A stretch of DNA of 64,000 bases from Pseudarthrobacter defluvii (GTDB lineage: Bacteria > Actinomycetota > Actinomycetes > Actinomycetales > Micrococcaceae): assembly GCF_030323865.1 (NCBI RefSeq), contig NZ_CP066362.1:1922001-1986000 (forward strand), written 5' to 3'. Positions 52,567 to 62,285 of the stretch are shown piece after piece; positions within the stretch are counted from its first letter, which is position 1, and each line of letters starts with the position of its first letter. Both the position numbers and the translations under genes were made by a program. The notes below the pieces were generated by a model that had not been told where the DNA came from, ran no database searches, and saw only the letters and a list, made by a program, of their open reading frames with translations.

Positions 52567-54404
52567 CGGCCGGGGAGGAATCCGGGGAGGCGGCGCAGAA
52601 GTTCTGGCCAACTGCCGGCAGGCTCCTTGGCCTCCTGCGCCCCTTCCGGCTGCACATGCTGGGGGCAGTGGCGGCCACCTGCGCGTTCGCGGGCCTTAAC
52701 GTTGCCGCCCCAAAGTACCTGGGTGATGCCACCGACGTGGTGGTGGAGGGCGTCTTCCAAGGCACCCTGGACCAGCGCCTTGGAATCCTGCTGGCGGCCG
52801 TGGCCATGATGTATGTCTTCGCCTCCCTGTTCAACTGGGTGCAGGGCGCACTGACAGCCCATGCCGTACAAGGTCTCATGTATGGCCTGCGCGCCTCGGT
52901 CGAGGACAAACTTCACCGCCTTCCCTCCACCTACTTCCGGGAGCGCTCCCGGGGTGACGTCCTGAGCCGGGCCACCAACGACATCGACAACATTGCGCAG
53001 GCCCTCAACCAGGTCCTGACCCAGCTGATCGTGTCGGTGCTGATGCTCTTCGGTTCGCTGGCCATGATGCTGTGGATCTCGCCGCTGCTTGCAGCCATTG
53101 CCGTTGCCACCGTTCCCATCTCCACCTGGATCACGTTCCTGGTGGCCAGGCGGTCGCAGGAACACTTCGCGGTGCAGTGGAAGGAGACCGGCGAACTCAA
53201 CGCCCACGTAGAGGAATTCGTCAGCGGGCACGAGGTCATCAAGGCCTTCGGCCGGCAGGGACATGCGGTGGAAGTATTCAGCCGCAGCAACGGGCGCCTG
53301 GCACGGGCAGCTGCCAAAGCGCAGTATTCGGCGGGAGTGGTCCAGCCGCTGATGGTGCTGATGTCCAACCTCAATTACATAGCGGTTGCAGTGGTGGGAG
53401 CCCTGCAGGTCATCGCGGGGGCCATGACCATCGGGGGCGTCCAGGCCTTCATCCAGTTCAGCCGGTTGTTCACCCAGCCGGTGGGCCAGATCGGGGGGCT
53501 CCTCAACGTCATGCAGTCCTGCGCGGCGTCCGCGGGCAGGGTTTTCGTGCTCCTGGATGCACGTGAGGATCCGCAGGAGCCAAACCTGCAGCAGCAGGAC
53601 CCGCCGGAGCAGGACGGGCGGCCTTCCGGCGCTGCGGCCGGGGGCGCCATCGTTTTCGACGACGTCACGTTCGGCTACCCCGGCTCCGTTCCCGCAGTCC
53701 GCAACCTCGCCTTCACCGTGGAACCGGGACAGTCGGTGGCAATCGTGGGACACACCGGCGCGGGCAAGAGCACAGTGGTGAACCTGCTGATGCGGTTTCT
53801 GGAGCCCACGTCCGGCAGGATCACCATGGGTGGACTCAACATCGCGGACATCCCCCGGGACCACCTTCGTGCCCGGTTTGGCGTGGTGCTGCAGGATTCC
53901 TGGCTTTTCGGAGGCACCATCCGCGACAACATCGCCTACGGCCGGCCCGACGCCCCGGATGCTGCCATCGTCGCCGCGGCAGAGGCCACGCATGCGGACC
54001 GCTTCATCAGGTCCCTGCCGCACGGCTACGACACTGTTTTGGAGAACGGAGGGGATCCGCTCAGCCAGGGCCAGCGGCAGCTCCTGACTATCGCCAGGGC
54101 GCAGCTCGCCGGGCGCTCCGTTCTCGTCCTGGATGAGGCAACCAGTTCGGTGGACTCCAGGACTGAGCTGCTCATCCGCCAGGCGATGCAGCGGCTGCGC
54201 CACGGGCGGACAAGCTTCGTGATCGCCCACCGTTTGTCCACCATCCGTAACGCTGATCTAATTCTCGTCATGGACCACGGACGCATCGTCGAGCAGGGCA
54301 CGCATGGAAGGCTCCTTGCCGCCAACAGCTACTACGCCAGGCTGTACAACGCCCAGTTTGCAGAACGCGAAGGCAAGGCGGGCGTCCTGGAGGGCGGCCT
54401 GTGA
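52563..54404 (+). CDS. ABC exporter subunit 2 (fused membrane and ATPase domains)
   Basis: A 613-residue half-transporter. The membrane domain (residues about 20-320) includes RLLGLLRPFRLHMLGAVAAT and the exporter coupling segment THFRERSRGDVLSR-like (YFRERSRGDVLSRATNDID). Walker A is GHTGAGKST, Walker B LVLDEATSSVD with the catalytic Glu, and the switch His is in VIAHRLSTI. The signature reads LSQGQRQL, so Gln replaces the first signature Gly. With subunit 1 this leaves one full ATPase site (its Walker B plus the LSGGQ of subunit 1). An exported drug, lipid or peptide is likely. Start and stop both overlap neighbours (GTGA), so the three genes are one translationally coupled unit. Confidence 0.92.
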   Translation: MTAGEESGEAAQKFWPTAGRLLGLLRPFRLHMLGAVAATCAFAGLNVAAPKYLGDATDVVVEGVFQGTLDQRLGILLAAVAMMYVFASLFNWVQGALTAHAVQGLMYGLRASVEDKLHRLPSTYFRERSRGDVLSRATNDIDNIAQALNQVLTQLIVSVLMLFGSLAMMLWISPLLAAIAVATVPISTWITFLVARRSQEHFAVQWKETGELNAHVEEFVSGHEVIKAFGRQGHAVEVFSRSNGRLARAAAKAQYSAGVVQPLMVLMSNLNYIAVAVVGALQVIAGAMTIGGVQAFIQFSRLFTQPVGQIGGLLNVMQSCAASAGRVFVLLDAREDPQEPNLQQQDPPEQDGRPSGAAAGGAIVFDDVTFGYPGSVPAVRNLAFTVEPGQSVAIVGHTGAGKSTVVNLLMRFLEPTSGRITMGGLNIADIPRDHLRARFGVVLQDSWLFGGTIRDNIAYGRPDAPDAAIVAAAEATHADRFIRSLPHGYDTVLENGGDPLSQGQRQLLTIARAQLAGRSVLVLDEATSSVDSRTELLIRQAMQRLRHGRTSFVIAHRLSTIRNADLILVMDHGRIVEQGTHGRLLAANSYYARLYNAQFAEREGKAGVLEGGL

Positions 54405-54781
54405 AAGCTGCTACCGACTTCCCGGGGTCCTGGCGGCCCAACCAGGCCAGCAGCGTAGCGCTGTTCGAGCAGCTTCGTCTGCAGGTCATCCACTTGGCGG
54501 ACAGCGGTGCACTGGCGCCCGGAACCAGGCTCCCTGCGGTAAGGGCCCTCGCGGAACAACTCGACGTCGCCCCGCACACCGTCGCCAGGGCCTACAAGGA
54601 GTTGGAGGCGGCCGGCGTCGTCGCCACCCGTGGCCGCAACGGCACGGTTGTTTGTGCCCGTGATGAGCGGCTGGGAGGCCTCTCCGACGCCGCGGCCGCA
54701 TATGCCGCCGTCGCAAAATCCCAGGGCGCCAGCTTCGCCGAAGCGGTCAAGCTGCTGGCCGCCGCCTACGATGTTCCCTGA
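54401..54781 (+). CDS. GntR family regulator, YtrA subfamily
   Basis: A 126-residue regulator. The winged helix covers residues about 18-85: VALFEQLRLQVIHLADSGALAPGTRLPAVRALAEQLDVAPHT is the GntR helix-turn-helix, followed by VARAYKELEAAGVVATRGRNGTVV. The C-terminal tail of about 40 residues is too short for a sugar- or amino-acid-binding domain, as in the YtrA subfamily, which usually controls neighbouring ABC transporters. It is the last gene of the exporter operon (GTGA overlap) and probably represses it through the palindromes at 50660-50686. Confidence 0.9.
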   Translation: MKAATDFPGSWRPNQASSVALFEQLRLQVIHLADSGALAPGTRLPAVRALAEQLDVAPHTVARAYKELEAAGVVATRGRNGTVVCARDERLGGLSDAAAAYAAVAKSQGASFAEAVKLLAAAYDVP

Positions 54782-54799
54782 GGGCGGAACGGTCAGTGT

Positions 54800-54815
54800 T
54801 CGAAAAAGTTTTCGA
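54800..54815 (+). promoter_or_regulatory. LexA (SOS) box at the uvrA promoter
   Basis: TCGAAAAAGTTTTCGA matches the actinobacterial LexA consensus TCGAAC(N4)GTTCGA with one change in each half. It lies immediately before TAGCAT (54817-54822), the -10-like hexamer 6 nt ahead of the uvrA GTG, so a bound LexA would cover the promoter. Confidence 0.85.
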
Positions 54816-54828
54816 TTAGCATTATGGG

Positions 54829-57753
54829 GTGCCTAAAGCCTTAGCTGAAGAAACCCCTGCCCCCTCCGCTTCCCTCGCCGTACCCTCCGCGGCCGCCCTG
54901 GAACGCCCGGACCTCTCCCGCCTCGTGGTGAAGGGCGCGCGGGAGCACAACCTGCGCAACGTGGACCTCGACCTGCCGCGTGACGCCATGATCGTCTTCA
55001 CCGGCCTCTCCGGATCCGGCAAGTCGTCCCTGGCGTTCGACACCATCTTCGCCGAGGGCCAGCGGCGCTACGTCGAATCACTCTCCGCTTATGCACGCCA
55101 GTTCCTGGGCCAGGTGGACAAGCCCGACGTCGATTTCATCGAGGGCCTCTCCCCGGCGGTCTCCATCGACCAGAAATCCACCAGCAAGAACCCGCGGTCC
55201 ACGGTGGGCACCATCACCGAGATCTACGACTACATGCGCCTGCTCTGGGCGCGCGTCGGCCGGCCGCACTGCCCCGTTTGTGGTGAACCGGTGTCCAAGC
55301 AGACCCCGCAGCAGATTGTCGACCAGCTCCTTGAACTCGACGAGGGCACGCGCTTCCAGGTCCTGGCCCCGGTGGTGCGCGGACGCAAGGGGGAGTTCGT
55401 TGACCTCTTCAAGGACCTCACCGCCAAGGGCTACTCGCGGGCGCGCGTGGACGGCAATCTCATCCAGCTGAGCGATCCGCCCAAGCTGGGCAAGCAGTTC
55501 AAGCACACCATCGAGGTGGTGGTGGACCGCCTGGTGGTCAAGGAAGGCATCAGCCAGCGGCTGACAGACTCCATCGAGACCGCCCTGGGACTGGCCGAGG
55601 GCCGCGTCCTGGCGGAGTTCGTTGACGTTGATGCGGATGCCCCCGAGCGGATACGGGCGTTCTCGGAAAATCTCGCCTGCCCCAACGAGCACCCGCTCGC
55701 CATCGACGAGATCGAGCCCCGCTCCTTCTCCTTCAACAATCCCTTCGGCGCCTGCGCGGCCTGCAGCGGCATCGGCACCCGGCTGGAGGTGGATGAGGAA
55801 CTCATCGTTCCCAACCCGGAACTGTCCCTGTCCGAGGGCGCCATCGCTCCATGGTCCATGGGAACCGCCACCACGGAGTACTGGAACCGGCTGCTGGAGG
55901 GCCTGGCCAAGGAAGTCGGTTTCTCCATGACCACGCCGTGGGAGAAGCTGGGCAAGGACGTGCGCCAGATCGTCCTGCACGGCAAGGACCACAAAGTGGT
56001 TGTGCAGTACCGCAACCGCTTTGGCCGTGAACGCAAGTACAGCACCGGATTCGAAGGTGCCATCCAGTACGTCCACCGCAAGCACGGCGAGACCGACTCC
56101 GACTGGGCCCGCGACCGCTACGAAGAGTACATGCGGCAGGTTCCCTGCCCCGCGTGCAATGGTGCCCGCCTCAACCCGGCATCACTGTCCGTCCTCATCA
56201 ACGGCAAGTCCATCGCCGAGGTTGCCGCCCTCCCCATGCGGGAATGCGCAGATTTCCTGAACAACCTGGTGCTGACCGGACGCGAAGCCCAGATCGCCCA
56301 CCAGGTCCTCAAGGAGATCCAGGCACGGCTGACCTTCCTCCTGGACGTCGGCCTGGAGTACCTCAACCTGGAGCGGCCCTCGGCCACCCTGTCAGGCGGA
56401 GAAGCCCAGCGCATCCGGCTGGCCACACAGATCGGGTCCGGCCTGGTGGGTGTCCTCTATGTCCTCGACGAACCGTCCATCGGCCTGCACCAGCGGGACA
56501 ACCGCCGGCTCATCGAAACCCTCACCCGGCTCCGCGACATGGGGAACACCCTGATCGTCGTGGAGCACGACGAAGACACCATCCACGTGGCCGACTGGAT
56601 CGTGGACATCGGACCCGGCGCCGGCGAGCACGGCGGCCAGGTGGTCCACTCCGGCACATACAAGGAACTGCTGGACAACAGGGAATCGCTGACCGGTGAC
56701 TACCTGTCCGGCCGCAAGGCCATCGAGGTACCCAAGAAGCGCCGCAAGTACGACAAGAAGCGCGAGATCAAGGTAGTGGGCGCGCGGGAGAACAACCTCG
56801 TGAACGTCGATGCCGCTTTCCCCCTGGGCCTCTTCACTGCGGTTACCGGCGTGAGCGGTTCGGGCAAGTCCACGCTGGTCAACGAGATCCTCTACAAAGT
56901 CCTGGCGAACAAGCTCAATGGTGCCAAGCAGGTGGCCGGGCGGCACAAGACGGTCCAGGGCCTGGAGCAGCTGGACAAGGTGGTGCACGTCGACCAGAGC
57001 CCCATCGGCCGGACTCCGCGGTCCAACCCGGCCACGTACACGGGCGTCTTCGACAACATCCGCAAGCTCTTCGCGGAAACCACCGAAGCCAAGGTCCGTG
57101 GCTACCTCCCCGGCCGCTTCTCCTTCAACGTCAAGGGCGGCCGTTGCGAGGCGTGCTCCGGCGACGGCACGCTGAAGATCGAGATGAACTTCCTGCCTGA
57201 CGTCTACGTCCCCTGCGAGGTGTGCCACGGGGCCCGCTACAACCGGGAGACCCTGGAAGTGCACTACAAGGGCAAAACCATCGCGGATGTCCTCAACATG
57301 CCCATCGAAGAGGCCGCCGAATTCTTCGCGGCGTTCTCACCCATCGCACGGCACCTGAACACCTTGGTGGACGTGGGACTGGGCTACGTGCGGCTGGGCC
57401 AGCCGGCCACCACCCTGTCCGGCGGCGAAGCGCAACGGGTCAAGCTCGCGGCGGAACTGCAGAAGCGCTCCAACGGACGCAGCATCTATGTCCTGGACGA
57501 GCCCACCACCGGCCTGCACTTCGAAGACATCCGCAAGCTGCTCATGGTCCTGCAGGGCCTGGTGGACAAGGGCAACACCGTGATCACCATTGAGCACAAC
57601 CTGGATGTCATCAAGAGCGCGGACTGGCTGGTTGACCTCGGGCCTGACGGCGGTTCGGGCGGCGGCCAGATTGTCGCCGCAGGGACGCCGGAACAGGTGG
57701 CGAAGTCCAGCACCAGCCACACGGGGAAGTTCCTCGCCGAAATACTGGGCTGA
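54829..57753 (+). CDS. uvrA: Excinuclease ABC subunit A
   Basis: A 974-residue UvrA. Walker A1 GLSGSGKSS is at residues 59-66, followed by the UvrB-binding domain ([26 protein letters not shown]) and the insertion domain. The first signature is [19 protein letters not shown], Walker A2 GVSGSGKST near 685, and the zinc module CEACSGDG...[10 protein letters not shown] near 765-790. The second signature is [17 protein letters not shown]. It scans DNA for damage and loads UvrB. A GTG start follows the -10-like TAGCAT by 6 nt, suggesting a leaderless mRNA, and a LexA box overlies the promoter. A 9-bp hairpin without a U-tract follows the stop (57754-57784). Confidence 0.97.
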   Translation: MPKALAEETPAPSASLAVPSAAALERPDLSRLVVKGAREHNLRNVDLDLPRDAMIVFTGLSGSGKSSLAFDTIFAEGQRRYVESLSAYARQFLGQVDKPDVDFIEGLSPAVSIDQKSTSKNPRSTVGTITEIYDYMRLLWARVGRPHCPVCGEPVSKQTPQQIVDQLLELDEGTRFQVLAPVVRGRKGEFVDLFKDLTAKGYSRARVDGNLIQLSDPPKLGKQFKHTIEVVVDRLVVKEGISQRLTDSIETALGLAEGRVLAEFVDVDADAPERIRAFSENLACPNEHPLAIDEIEPRSFSFNNPFGACAACSGIGTRLEVDEELIVPNPELSLSEGAIAPWSMGTATTEYWNRLLEGLAKEVGFSMTTPWEKLGKDVRQIVLHGKDHKVVVQYRNRFGRERKYSTGFEGAIQYVHRKHGETDSDWARDRYEEYMRQVPCPACNGARLNPASLSVLINGKSIAEVAALPMRECADFLNNLVLTGREAQIAHQVLKEIQARLTFLLDVGLEYLNLERPSATLSGGEAQRIRLATQIGSGLVGVLYVLDEPSIGLHQRDNRRLIETLTRLRDMGNTLIVVEHDEDTIHVADWIVDIGPGAGEHGGQVVHSGTYKELLDNRESLTGDYLSGRKAIEVPKKRRKYDKKREIKVVGARENNLVNVDAAFPLGLFTAVTGVSGSGKSTLVNEILYKVLANKLNGAKQVAGRHKTVQGLEQLDKVVHVDQSPIGRTPRSNPATYTGVFDNIRKLFAETTEAKVRGYLPGRFSFNVKGGRCEACSGDGTLKIEMNFLPDVYVPCEVCHGARYNRETLEVHYKGKTIADVLNMPIEEAAEFFAAFSPIARHLNTLVDVGLGYVRLGQPATTLSGGEAQRVKLAAELQKRSNGRSIYVLDEPTTGLHFEDIRKLLMVLQGLVDKGNTVITIEHNLDVIKSADWLVDLGPDGGSGGGQIVAAGTPEQVAKSSTSHTGKFLAEILG

Positions 57754-57832
57754 GCGAAGGAATTACAAGAGAAGTATTCCTCGCCGGGAATGCGAGTTTC
57801 AGGCACTCCTGCTGTCGTGAGAAACTAACCCG

Positions 57833-58549
57833 GTGACTTCAACAACAGTGCCCGTGATCTTTGACCTGGACGGCACTCTTGTCGACCCGGCCGGTGGAAT
57901 AACCGGGGGGATTGCGTCGGCCCTCCGCGGGCTGGGGCTCCCCGTTCCCGGCCAGGACCTGCTGGACTCGATGATCGGCCCCAAGCTGAGCGATTCACTG
58001 CTCAACGTGGCAAAGGTGCCGGCGGACCGCCTGGAAGAGGTGGTCCGCCGCTACCGCGACTACTACGTCGCCACAGGCATCGCCCAGAGCCGGCTGTACC
58101 CGGGCATCCGCGAAATCCTCGAATCGTTCGCAGAGGCTGGACGCCCCGTGGCCGTTGCCACCCAAAAACCGCAGCGGCTTGCCCACAAGGTCCTTGCCCA
58201 CCACGGCATTGACGGCTTCTTTCACGGCATCCACGGGTCCGCCGACGACGAAACGCTGGTGGAAGGCGTCCCGCTCGGCAAGACGCAGATCATCGCCGCC
58301 GCCCTCCGGGACCTGGACACCCGGCACGCCATCATGGTGGGGGACCGTGCCCAGGACGTTTCCGGTGCAATCGCCAACGGGCTGGACTGCATCGGGGTTG
58401 TCTGGGGCTTCGCGCCGGACGGGGAGTTGGAGGAAGCCGGCTCCGTGGCGGTCGTCAATACCGGCGAGGAACTCGTAGCCGTGATCGAGCGGCTCCAGTC
58501 GATCCACACTGCGGCCATGAGCGGGGTGAGCAACGATGGAAATGTTTGA
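57833..58549 (+). CDS. HAD family phosphatase (phosphoglycolate phosphatase-like)
   Basis: A 238-residue HAD hydrolase. VIFDLDGTLVDPAGGI near residue 8 is motif I with the two Asp, VAVATQKPQ near 107 motif II, and HAIMVGDRAQDVSGAIANGLDCIGVVWGFAPDGELEEAG near 165-200 motifs III/IV. A helical cap lies between I and II. The motif spacing fits Gph/YfdR-like phosphatases acting on phosphoglycolate or related small phosphates. The GTG has GAAACT 6 nt before it. The acyltransferase gene starts inside it (14-nt overlap), so the two are coupled. Confidence 0.88.
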   Translation: MTSTTVPVIFDLDGTLVDPAGGITGGIASALRGLGLPVPGQDLLDSMIGPKLSDSLLNVAKVPADRLEEVVRRYRDYYVATGIAQSRLYPGIREILESFAEAGRPVAVATQKPQRLAHKVLAHHGIDGFFHGIHGSADDETLVEGVPLGKTQIIAAALRDLDTRHAIMVGDRAQDVSGAIANGLDCIGVVWGFAPDGELEEAGSVAVVNTGEELVAVIERLQSIHTAAMSGVSNDGNV

Positions 58550-59204
58550 TGCCGTCCGCTGGACCACCCGCAACCTGATCGCCGGCACCTGCCGGCCCAC
58601 CGTCGTCGGCCTCGACAACGTCCCTACCGATGGCCCCTTTATCGTTGCACCCAACCACCTGTCCTTTTTCGACAGCGTGATCGTCCAGGCGCTGATGCCC
58701 CGGCCCGTCGCCTTCTTCGCCAAGGCTGAATACTTCACCACCGGCGGCGTCAAGGGCAAGGTCATGAAGGCCTTCTTCGAGTCCGTGGGCTCCATCCCGG
58801 TGGAGCGCGGGGAACAGGCTGCCAGCGTGCAGGCCCTCAAGACCCTGCTGGACATTTTGGAAGCCGGGCGCGGCATCGGCATCTACCCGGAGGGCACCCG
58901 CTCCCGTGACGGCATCCTCTACCGGGGGCGCACCGGGGTTGGCTGGCTGGCGCTCACCACTGGGGCTCCCGTGATTCCCGTGGGCCTGATCGGGACCGAG
59001 CAGCTCCAGCGCGCCGGCGAAAAAGGGGTCCGGCCGCAGCACTTCACCATGAAGGTGGGGGAGCCGCTGTACTTCGACAAGACGGGTCCGGACCACTCCC
59101 TTCCGGCCCGCCGTCAGGTTACGGATCGGATCATGGACGCCATCGCCGAACTCAGCGGCCAGGAACGCTCTGCGAGCTACAACCAGAGCAAGTCCGCCGA
59201 ATAG
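58536..59204 (+). CDS. 1-acyl-sn-glycerol-3-phosphate acyltransferase family protein
   Basis: A 222-residue PlsC-type acyltransferase. APNHLSFFDSVIV near residue 32 is the HX4D catalytic motif, FFESVGSIPVERGE near 79 motif II, GIYPEGTRSRDGILYRGRTG near 113 motif III (EGTRS), and GAPVIPVGLIGTE near 142 motif IV. It probably adds an acyl chain to a lysophospholipid or related glycerol phosphate at the inner membrane face. It follows the HAD phosphatase with a 14-nt overlap, so both may serve a lipid-phosphate pathway. Confidence 0.9.
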   Translation: MEMFDAVRWTTRNLIAGTCRPTVVGLDNVPTDGPFIVAPNHLSFFDSVIVQALMPRPVAFFAKAEYFTTGGVKGKVMKAFFESVGSIPVERGEQAASVQALKTLLDILEAGRGIGIYPEGTRSRDGILYRGRTGVGWLALTTGAPVIPVGLIGTEQLQRAGEKGVRPQHFTMKVGEPLYFDKTGPDHSLPARRQVTDRIMDAIAELSGQERSASYNQSKSAE

Positions 59205-59249
59205 CCGGGGCTGGCAGGGAGACCCGGCGCGACTCAGTAGACTTGATAG

Positions 59250-61295
59250 GTGGCAAATCCAGCAAGTTACCGCCCCAAAACCGGTGAAATCCCCACCAAC
59301 CCAGGCGTCTACCGGTTCCGCGATCCGCACGGCCGGGTCATCTACGTAGGCAAAGCCAAGAGCCTGCGGTCGCGGCTGAACTCCTATTTCGCCAACCCGG
59401 CCGGGCTGTTGCCCAAGACCTATGCGATGGTCCACGCCGCCAGCAGCGTCGAGTGGACCGTAGTGGGCAGTGAGCTGGAGTCGCTGCAGCTGGAATACAC
59501 CTGGATCAAGGAATTCAAGCCCCGGTTCAACGTGGTGTTCCGGGATGACAAGACCTATCCGTACCTTGCCGTGACCATGAGCGAAAAGTACCCCCGGGTG
59601 CAGGTGATGCGCGGCGACAAGCGGAAGGGGACGCGCTACTTCGGTCCGTACACAGCCGGGGCCATCCGGGAAACCATGGACACCCTGCTCCGCGTTTTCC
59701 CTGTCCGGAGCTGCAGCGCCGGTGTCTTCAAACGGGCTGAGGCCAGCGGGCGGCCGTGCCTGCTGGGATATATCGATAAGTGCTCAGCGCCCTGCGTGGG
59801 CCGGATCTCGCCACAGGACCACCGGGCACTGGCTGACGACTTCTGCGCCTTCATGGGCGGTGAGGCCACCAGGTTCATCAACAAGCTCGAGAAGCAGATG
59901 GGCGACGCCGTGGCGAAGCTCGACTATGAGCACGCTGCCAGGCTCCGGGACGACATCACCGCGCTGCGCAAGGTCTTCGAACGGAACGCGGTGGTCCTGT
60001 CAGAGGACACCGACGCCGACGTCTTCGCCCTGCATGAGGACGAACTCGAGGCCGCCGTCCAGGTGTTCCACGTCCGCGGTGGCAGGATCCGCGGCCAGCG
60101 AGGCTGGGTGGTGGAGAAGGTGGAGGACTTCAGCACCCCTGATTTGGTGGAGCACCTGCTCCAGCAGGTTTACGGCGAGGACGGCGATACGCACGGTCGG
60201 CTCCCACGCGAAGTCCTGGTGCCTGTGGCGCCCAGCAATATGGAGGACCTGGCGAAGTGGCTGGCCGGCATCCGCGGCGCCAAGGTGGACATCCGGGTAC
60301 CCCAGCGGGGGGACAAGGCGGCGCTGATGTCCACCGTGCGCGAGAACGCCGAGCACGCGCTGAGGCTCCACAAGACGCGGCGCGCGGGCGATATCACCGT
60401 CAGGTCCCAGGCCCTCCAGGAACTCCAGGAAGCGCTGGACCTGCCCGTTCCGCTGCTGCGGATCGAGTGCTTCGACGTTTCCCACGTACAGGGCACCAAC
60501 GTGGTGGCCTCCATGGTGGTGGTGGAGGACGGACTCCCCAAGAAGTCCGACTACCGCAAGTTCTCCATCACGGGTCCCGCGGCGTCCGATGACACGGCCG
60601 CCATGCACGACGTCCTCACCCGCCGGTTCCGCCACTACCTGCAGGACAAGTCCGCGCAGGTGGATGAGTCCGTCCTGGCGGCGGACGGGTTGGCGGTGGA
60701 CGGGCTGGTGGCGGATGGCCAGCCTGAGGCTGACCAGGCGGCCGAAACCGAAGCTGCCGCCCTCGACACCACCACCCCGGCGCCCAAGGCAAAGTTCGCC
60801 TACCCGCCCAACCTGGTGGTGGTGGACGGCGGCCAGCCCCAGGTGAACGCAGCGGCCCGAGCCCTGAAGGATCTTGGCATCGATGATGTGTACGTCGTGG
60901 GGCTGGCCAAGCGCCTGGAGGAAGTGTGGCTTCCGGACAGCGACTTCCCGGTAATCCTGCCCCGCACGTCCCAGGGGCTGTACCTGCTGCAGCGGATCCG
61001 TGACGAGGCGCACCGCTTCGCCATCACGTTCCACCGCCAAAAGCGCGGCAAGGCCATGACCGTCTCGGCGCTGGACGCCGTTCCGGGGCTGGGTGCCTCC
61101 AAGCGCAAGGCCCTGCTGGCGCACTTCGGCTCGGTCAAGGGCGTGAAGGCTGCCACCGTGGAAGAGCTTGCCCAGGCGAAAGGCATTGGCCCGGCACTGG
61201 CCAATGCCATCGTGCACCACTTCGCTGCCGACGGGCCCGAAGCGGTCACAGTGCCGGCGATCAACATGACCACCGGCGAAATCATTGAATCTTAG
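59250..61295 (+). CDS. uvrC: Excinuclease ABC subunit C
   Basis: A 681-residue UvrC. The GIY-YIG endonuclease lies at residues about 16-95 ([25 protein letters not shown]). A Cys cluster lies near 155-180 ([18 protein letters not shown]), the UVR domain near 210-245 ([20 protein letters not shown]), the RNase H-like second nuclease near 410-600 ([36 protein letters not shown]), and the helix-hairpin-helix pair at the end. A linker between about 460 and 510 is rich in Val, Ala and Asp and unusually long. It makes the two incisions around a lesion. The GTG follows TAGACT by 6 nt. The rapZ-yvcK-whiA genes follow. Confidence 0.97.
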   Translation: MANPASYRPKTGEIPTNPGVYRFRDPHGRVIYVGKAKSLRSRLNSYFANPAGLLPKTYAMVHAASSVEWTVVGSELESLQLEYTWIKEFKPRFNVVFRDDKTYPYLAVTMSEKYPRVQVMRGDKRKGTRYFGPYTAGAIRETMDTLLRVFPVRSCSAGVFKRAEASGRPCLLGYIDKCSAPCVGRISPQDHRALADDFCAFMGGEATRFINKLEKQMGDAVAKLDYEHAARLRDDITALRKVFERNAVVLSEDTDADVFALHEDELEAAVQVFHVRGGRIRGQRGWVVEKVEDFSTPDLVEHLLQQVYGEDGDTHGRLPREVLVPVAPSNMEDLAKWLAGIRGAKVDIRVPQRGDKAALMSTVRENAEHALRLHKTRRAGDITVRSQALQELQEALDLPVPLLRIECFDVSHVQGTNVVASMVVVEDGLPKKSDYRKFSITGPAASDDTAAMHDVLTRRFRHYLQDKSAQVDESVLAADGLAVDGLVADGQPEADQAAETEAAALDTTTPAPKAKFAYPPNLVVVDGGQPQVNAAARALKDLGIDDVYVVGLAKRLEEVWLPDSDFPVILPRTSQGLYLLQRIRDEAHRFAITFHRQKRGKAMTVSALDAVPGLGASKRKALLAHFGSVKGVKAATVEELAQAKGIGPALANAIVHHFAADGPEAVTVPAINMTTGEIIES

Positions 61296-61361
61296 CTAGG
61301 GTAAAGGGCGGGGCAGCGCCATCGCCGCCCAAGGGGACAACGAGGAAACGGGGCAGGCTTC

Positions 61362-62285
61362 ATGGCAGACACGACGGCGGAATCCGGGGCCGGCCACGAC
61401 GGGATGGAACCCGTCAAACCGGTCGAAGCGGAGCTGCTGGTGGTCACCGGAATGTCCGGCGCCGGACGGAGCACGGCAGCCGACGCACTGGAGGACCACG
61501 GCTGGTATGTCGTAGAGAACCTGCCGCCGCAGATGCTGGGCACGCTGGCGGAACTGGTCTCGCACGCACCGCAGTCCATTCCCCGGCTGGCAGTGGTCAT
61601 CGACGTCCGCAGCAAAGGTCTCTTTGCCGATATCCGTTCGGCTCTGCATGCACTTGCCGCCAGCGGGGTCACCTTCCGGGTCCTGTTCCTTGACGCCAGC
61701 GACAACGTCCTGGTCCGGCGGTTTGAACAGGGACGCCGTCCGCACCCGCTGCAGGGTGGTGGACGCATCCTTGACGGTATAGCGGCCGAACGTGAGCTGC
61801 TGCAGGAACTGCGCGACAGCTCCGACGTCGTCCTGGATACTTCCAACTACAACGTCCACGGCCTGGCCACCGCCATTACGGAACTGTTCAGCGAAACTGG
61901 CCCCGTCGCCCTGCGGCTCAACGTCATGAGCTTCGGCTTCAAGTACGGCCTGCCGGTGGACGCGAACTACGTGGCCGACGTCCGGTTCATCCCCAACCCG
62001 CACTGGGTGCCCCAGCTCCGCCCGCAGACCGGCCTGGACAAGGACGTCAGTGACTATGTGCTGGAGGCCGAGGGCGTCAAGAACTTCGTGGACCGCTACG
62101 TCCTTGCCCTGGAACCCGTCCTGGAGGGGTACCGCAGGGAAAACAAGCACTACGCCACCATCGCCGTGGGCTGCACCGGCGGGAAGCACCGCTCCGTTGC
62201 CGTGGCCGTGGAACTTTCGAAGAAACTCGCACAGTATCCGCGGGTCACGGTGACCACCGCGCACCGGGATCTGGGCCGCGAGTAA
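61362..62285 (+). CDS. rapZ: RapZ-like nucleotide-binding protein
   Basis: A 307-residue RapZ/YvcJ homologue. [19 protein letters not shown] near residue 27 is the nucleotide loop, with Arg in the usual Lys place, a common actinobacterial variant. [11 protein letters not shown] near 49 and [11 protein letters not shown] near 80 are conserved, and the C-terminal domain ends with [16 protein letters not shown]. RapZ proteins bind nucleotides and, in enterobacteria, small RNAs; the role in actinobacteria is open. TAGGGT (61297-61302), 60 bp upstream, is a possible -10. The stop overlaps the next ATG (TAATG), so the rapZ-yvcK pair is translationally coupled. Confidence 0.93.
   Translation: MADTTAESGAGHDGMEPVKPVEAELLVVTGMSGAGRSTAADALEDHGWYVVENLPPQMLGTLAELVSHAPQSIPRLAVVIDVRSKGLFADIRSALHALAASGVTFRVLFLDASDNVLVRRFEQGRRPHPLQGGGRILDGIAAERELLQELRDSSDVVLDTSNYNVHGLATAITELFSETGPVALRLNVMSFGFKYGLPVDANYVADVRFIPNPHWVPQLRPQTGLDKDVSDYVLEAEGVKNFVDRYVLALEPVLEGYRRENKHYATIAVGCTGGKHRSVAVAVELSKKLAQYPRVTVTTAHRDLGRE

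Noticed and set aside
57754..57784. Hairpin after uvrA (GCG-AGGAAT/ATTCCT-CGC) as a terminator
   Set aside because: The stem has a bulge and a 12-nt loop, and no U-tract follows. It is at best an RNA end structure.
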